A stretch of DNA of 64,000 nucleotides from the NCBI RefSeq assembly GCF_900115715.1, contig NZ_FOXM01000007.1, forward strand, positions 124,001 through 188,000, written 5' to 3'. Positions 62,799-64,000 of the stretch are shown here, piece by piece. The DNA is from Geopseudomonas sagittaria. GTDB lineage: Bacteria; Pseudomonadota; Gammaproteobacteria; Pseudomonadales; Pseudomonadaceae. The notes beneath the pieces were generated by a model. The model was not told the origin of the DNA and did no database searches. It saw nothing but the letters and a program-made list of their open reading frames with translations. Position 1 is the first letter of the stretch, and each line of letters starts with the position of its first letter. The position numbers and the translations under genes are program-made.

Positions 62799-63814
62799 GC
62801 CTGAGTGTGCATGAGCGGCAGTCGCTGCAACGTTACAACACCTTCGGCGTGGCGGTGGCGGCGCGCTGGTATGCCGAGGCAGCCAGCGATGGAGAGGTGC
62901 GCGAGGCCCTGGAGGCGGCCCGGCAGCGCGGTAGCGAGCTGTTGGTGCTCGGTGGCGGCAGCAACCTGCTGCTGACCGCCGACCTGGACGCCTTTGTCCT
63001 GCGCATGGTCAGCCGCGGCCGGAGCCTGCTGGGCGAGCAGGGCGTTCAGGTGCTGGTCGAGGCCGAGGCCGGCGAGCCCTGGCATCCTTTCGTGCAGTGG
63101 ACCCTGGAGCAGGGGCTGGCCGGGCTGGAGAACCTCAGCCTGATTCCCGGCACAGTCGGTGCGGCGCCGATGCAGAACATCGGTGCCTACGGCGTCGAAC
63201 TCAAGGACGTGCTGCACAGTCTGGTGGCGCTGGATCGCTCGACCGGCGAGCTGCGCGAGTTCGGGGTCGACGAGTGCGAGTTTGCCTATCGCTACAGTCG
63301 CTTCAAGCGCGAGAGCGGGCGCTGGTTGATCCTCAGGGTGCGCTTCGCCCTGAGTCGCGACGGCGCGCTGCATCTGGATTACGGTCCGGTGCGTCAGCGC
63401 CTGCAGGAGCAGGGCATCACCACGCCGACGGCGCTGGACGTCAGTCGGGCGATCTGTGCGATTCGCGCGGAAAAGCTGCCCGATCCGCAGGTGCTGGGCA
63501 ATGCCGGTAGCTTCTTCAAGAATCCGCTGGTCAGCGAGGCTCAGGCCGCCCAGCTGCGCGCCCAGTGGCCGGGGCTGGTCGGCTATCCGGCCGGCGCCGG
63601 GCAGGTCAAGCTGGCGGCCGGCTGGCTGATCGAGCAGGCCGGCTGGAAGGGCTATCGCGACGGCGATGCCGGCGTGCATGCGCTGCAGGCACTGGTGCTG
63701 GTCAATTACGGCGCGGCCACTGGCGCACAGCTGCTGGCGCTGGCTGAGCGGATCCAGGTGGATATCCGCAGACGCTTCGCTGTCGAACTGGAGATCGAGC
63801 CGGTGGTCTGCTGA
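62795..63814 (+). CDS. murB: UDP-N-acetylenolpyruvoylglucosamine reductase MurB
   Basis: A 339-residue FAD enzyme that makes UDP-MurNAc for peptidoglycan. FAD binding is VLGGGSNLLL, then GLENLSLIPGTVGAAPMQNI. The active site has Tyr/Arg in YRYSRFKRES and the proton-donor Ser in LGNAGSFFKNP. It is the long (type I, E. coli-like) form. The start is GTG at 62795, inside the end of the preceding mini-ORF, with GGGAGG upstream. The terminator at 63863-63902 follows. Confidence 0.96.
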   Translation: MSLSVHERQSLQRYNTFGVAVAARWYAEAASDGEVREALEAARQRGSELLVLGGGSNLLLTADLDAFVLRMVSRGRSLLGEQGVQVLVEAEAGEPWHPFVQWTLEQGLAGLENLSLIPGTVGAAPMQNIGAYGVELKDVLHSLVALDRSTGELREFGVDECEFAYRYSRFKRESGRWLILRVRFALSRDGALHLDYGPVRQRLQEQGITTPTALDVSRAICAIRAEKLPDPQVLGNAGSFFKNPLVSEAQAAQLRAQWPGLVGYPAGAGQVKLAAGWLIEQAGWKGYRDGDAGVHALQALVLVNYGAATGAQLLALAERIQVDIRRRFAVELEIEPVVC

Positions 63815-63862
63815 GGGTGTGACAGGTCGCTTGGCAGCGCCGCTGGCGTGTTGGTCGCCACA

Positions 63863-63902
63863 AACAAAAAGGGGGAATGCCGAAGCATTCCCCCTTTTTG
63901 TT
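63863..63902. terminator. Bidirectional terminator between murB and rne
   Basis: A perfect 18-bp stem (AACAAAAAGGGGGAATGC and its reverse complement) closes over a CGAA loop. A- and T-runs border both sides, so it serves both convergent transcripts. Confidence 0.95.
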
Positions 63903-63919
63903 GGGCGCTAGCCGGGCTG

Positions 63920-64000
63920 TCAGGCCTGAGGCTTGCGCTCCTCTTCAGGCTGGGCCTGCTCCTGGGGCACAGCTTCCGCCTCGGCTGCGGCAGCCTGCTC
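63920..64000 (-). CDS. rne: Ribonuclease E, C-terminal end (runs off the right edge)
   Basis: The last 26 codons lie in the window, ending AVPQEQAQPEEERKPQA. The acidic, Pro-, Gln- and Ala-rich composition fits the disordered tail of RNase E. The place after murB, convergent, matches PA2976 (rne) in P. aeruginosa. The composition alone is not diagnostic; the call depends on synteny. Confidence 0.7.
   Translation of the reverse strand, partial: EQAAAAEAEAVPQEQAQPEEERKPQA

Overview
This is a 64 kb stretch of high-GC core chromosome from a Pseudomonas-lineage gammaproteobacterium. The evidence is gene content and order. From about 22 kb to the right edge, the order slt, uup, usp, fadBA, topA, lexA/psrA, nagZ, mtnP, mfd, gap, nqrABCDEF-apbE-nqrM, sthA, lolCD, comEC, exbBD, lpxK, kdsB, murB, rne matches, as I remember it, the P. 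aeruginosa PAO1 block running from about PA3020 down to PA2976. I cannot fix the species. I see no phage, insertion sequence, CRISPR array or defence island. The interest lies in small departures from the expected order, in operators, and in dispersed hairpin repeats.

Left part (1-24 kb). An adenine-deaminase-type gene is followed by a cut-off PyrR-like phosphoribosyltransferase (minus strand). Two L,D-transpeptidase genes diverge from one intergenic region. Then come the overlapping recC-recB-recD operon (plus), a sirtuin overlapping a CDF metal transporter that carries an HMA-like domain, a small unknown gene, tRNA-Asn, an aromatic/aspartate aminotransferase diverging from uvrB, a BenE-type transporter diverging from an XRE-cupin regulator over two matching palindromic operators, a MOSC protein, and the lytic transglycosylase slt. 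Copies of one hairpin repeat occupy the convergent junctions uvrB/benE and MOSC/slt.

Middle part (24-45 kb). An ABC-F ATPase, an unknown cysteine-containing protein, and a universal stress protein precede the fatty-acid oxidation operon fadBA. A PsrA-like box lies upstream of fadB and a perfect one upstream of psrA. topA is followed by two small conserved genes. lexA has two SOS boxes but no sulA behind it. After psrA come a signal-less YkuD protein and nagZ, which suggests cytoplasmic muropeptide recycling, then S-methyl-5'-thioinosine phosphorylase, a CsiV-like protein, mfd and a long-form GAPDH.

Right part (45-64 kb). The Na+-NQR operon is complete and carries its own flavinylation (apbE) and maturation (nqrM) genes. 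It is followed by transhydrogenase sthA, a glycerophosphodiester phosphodiesterase, lolC-lolD without lolE, a DUF2062 protein and comEC. An envelope-precursor cluster follows: exbB-exbD-lpxK-Trm112-like-kdsB-murB, tightly overlapped. Between kdsB and murB, where I expect ptpA, only a 24-codon ORF remains. The window ends in the C-terminus of RNase E.

Starts were chosen from Shine-Dalgarno spacing and family N-termini. All family assignments and comparisons with P. aeruginosa are from memory, without database searches.
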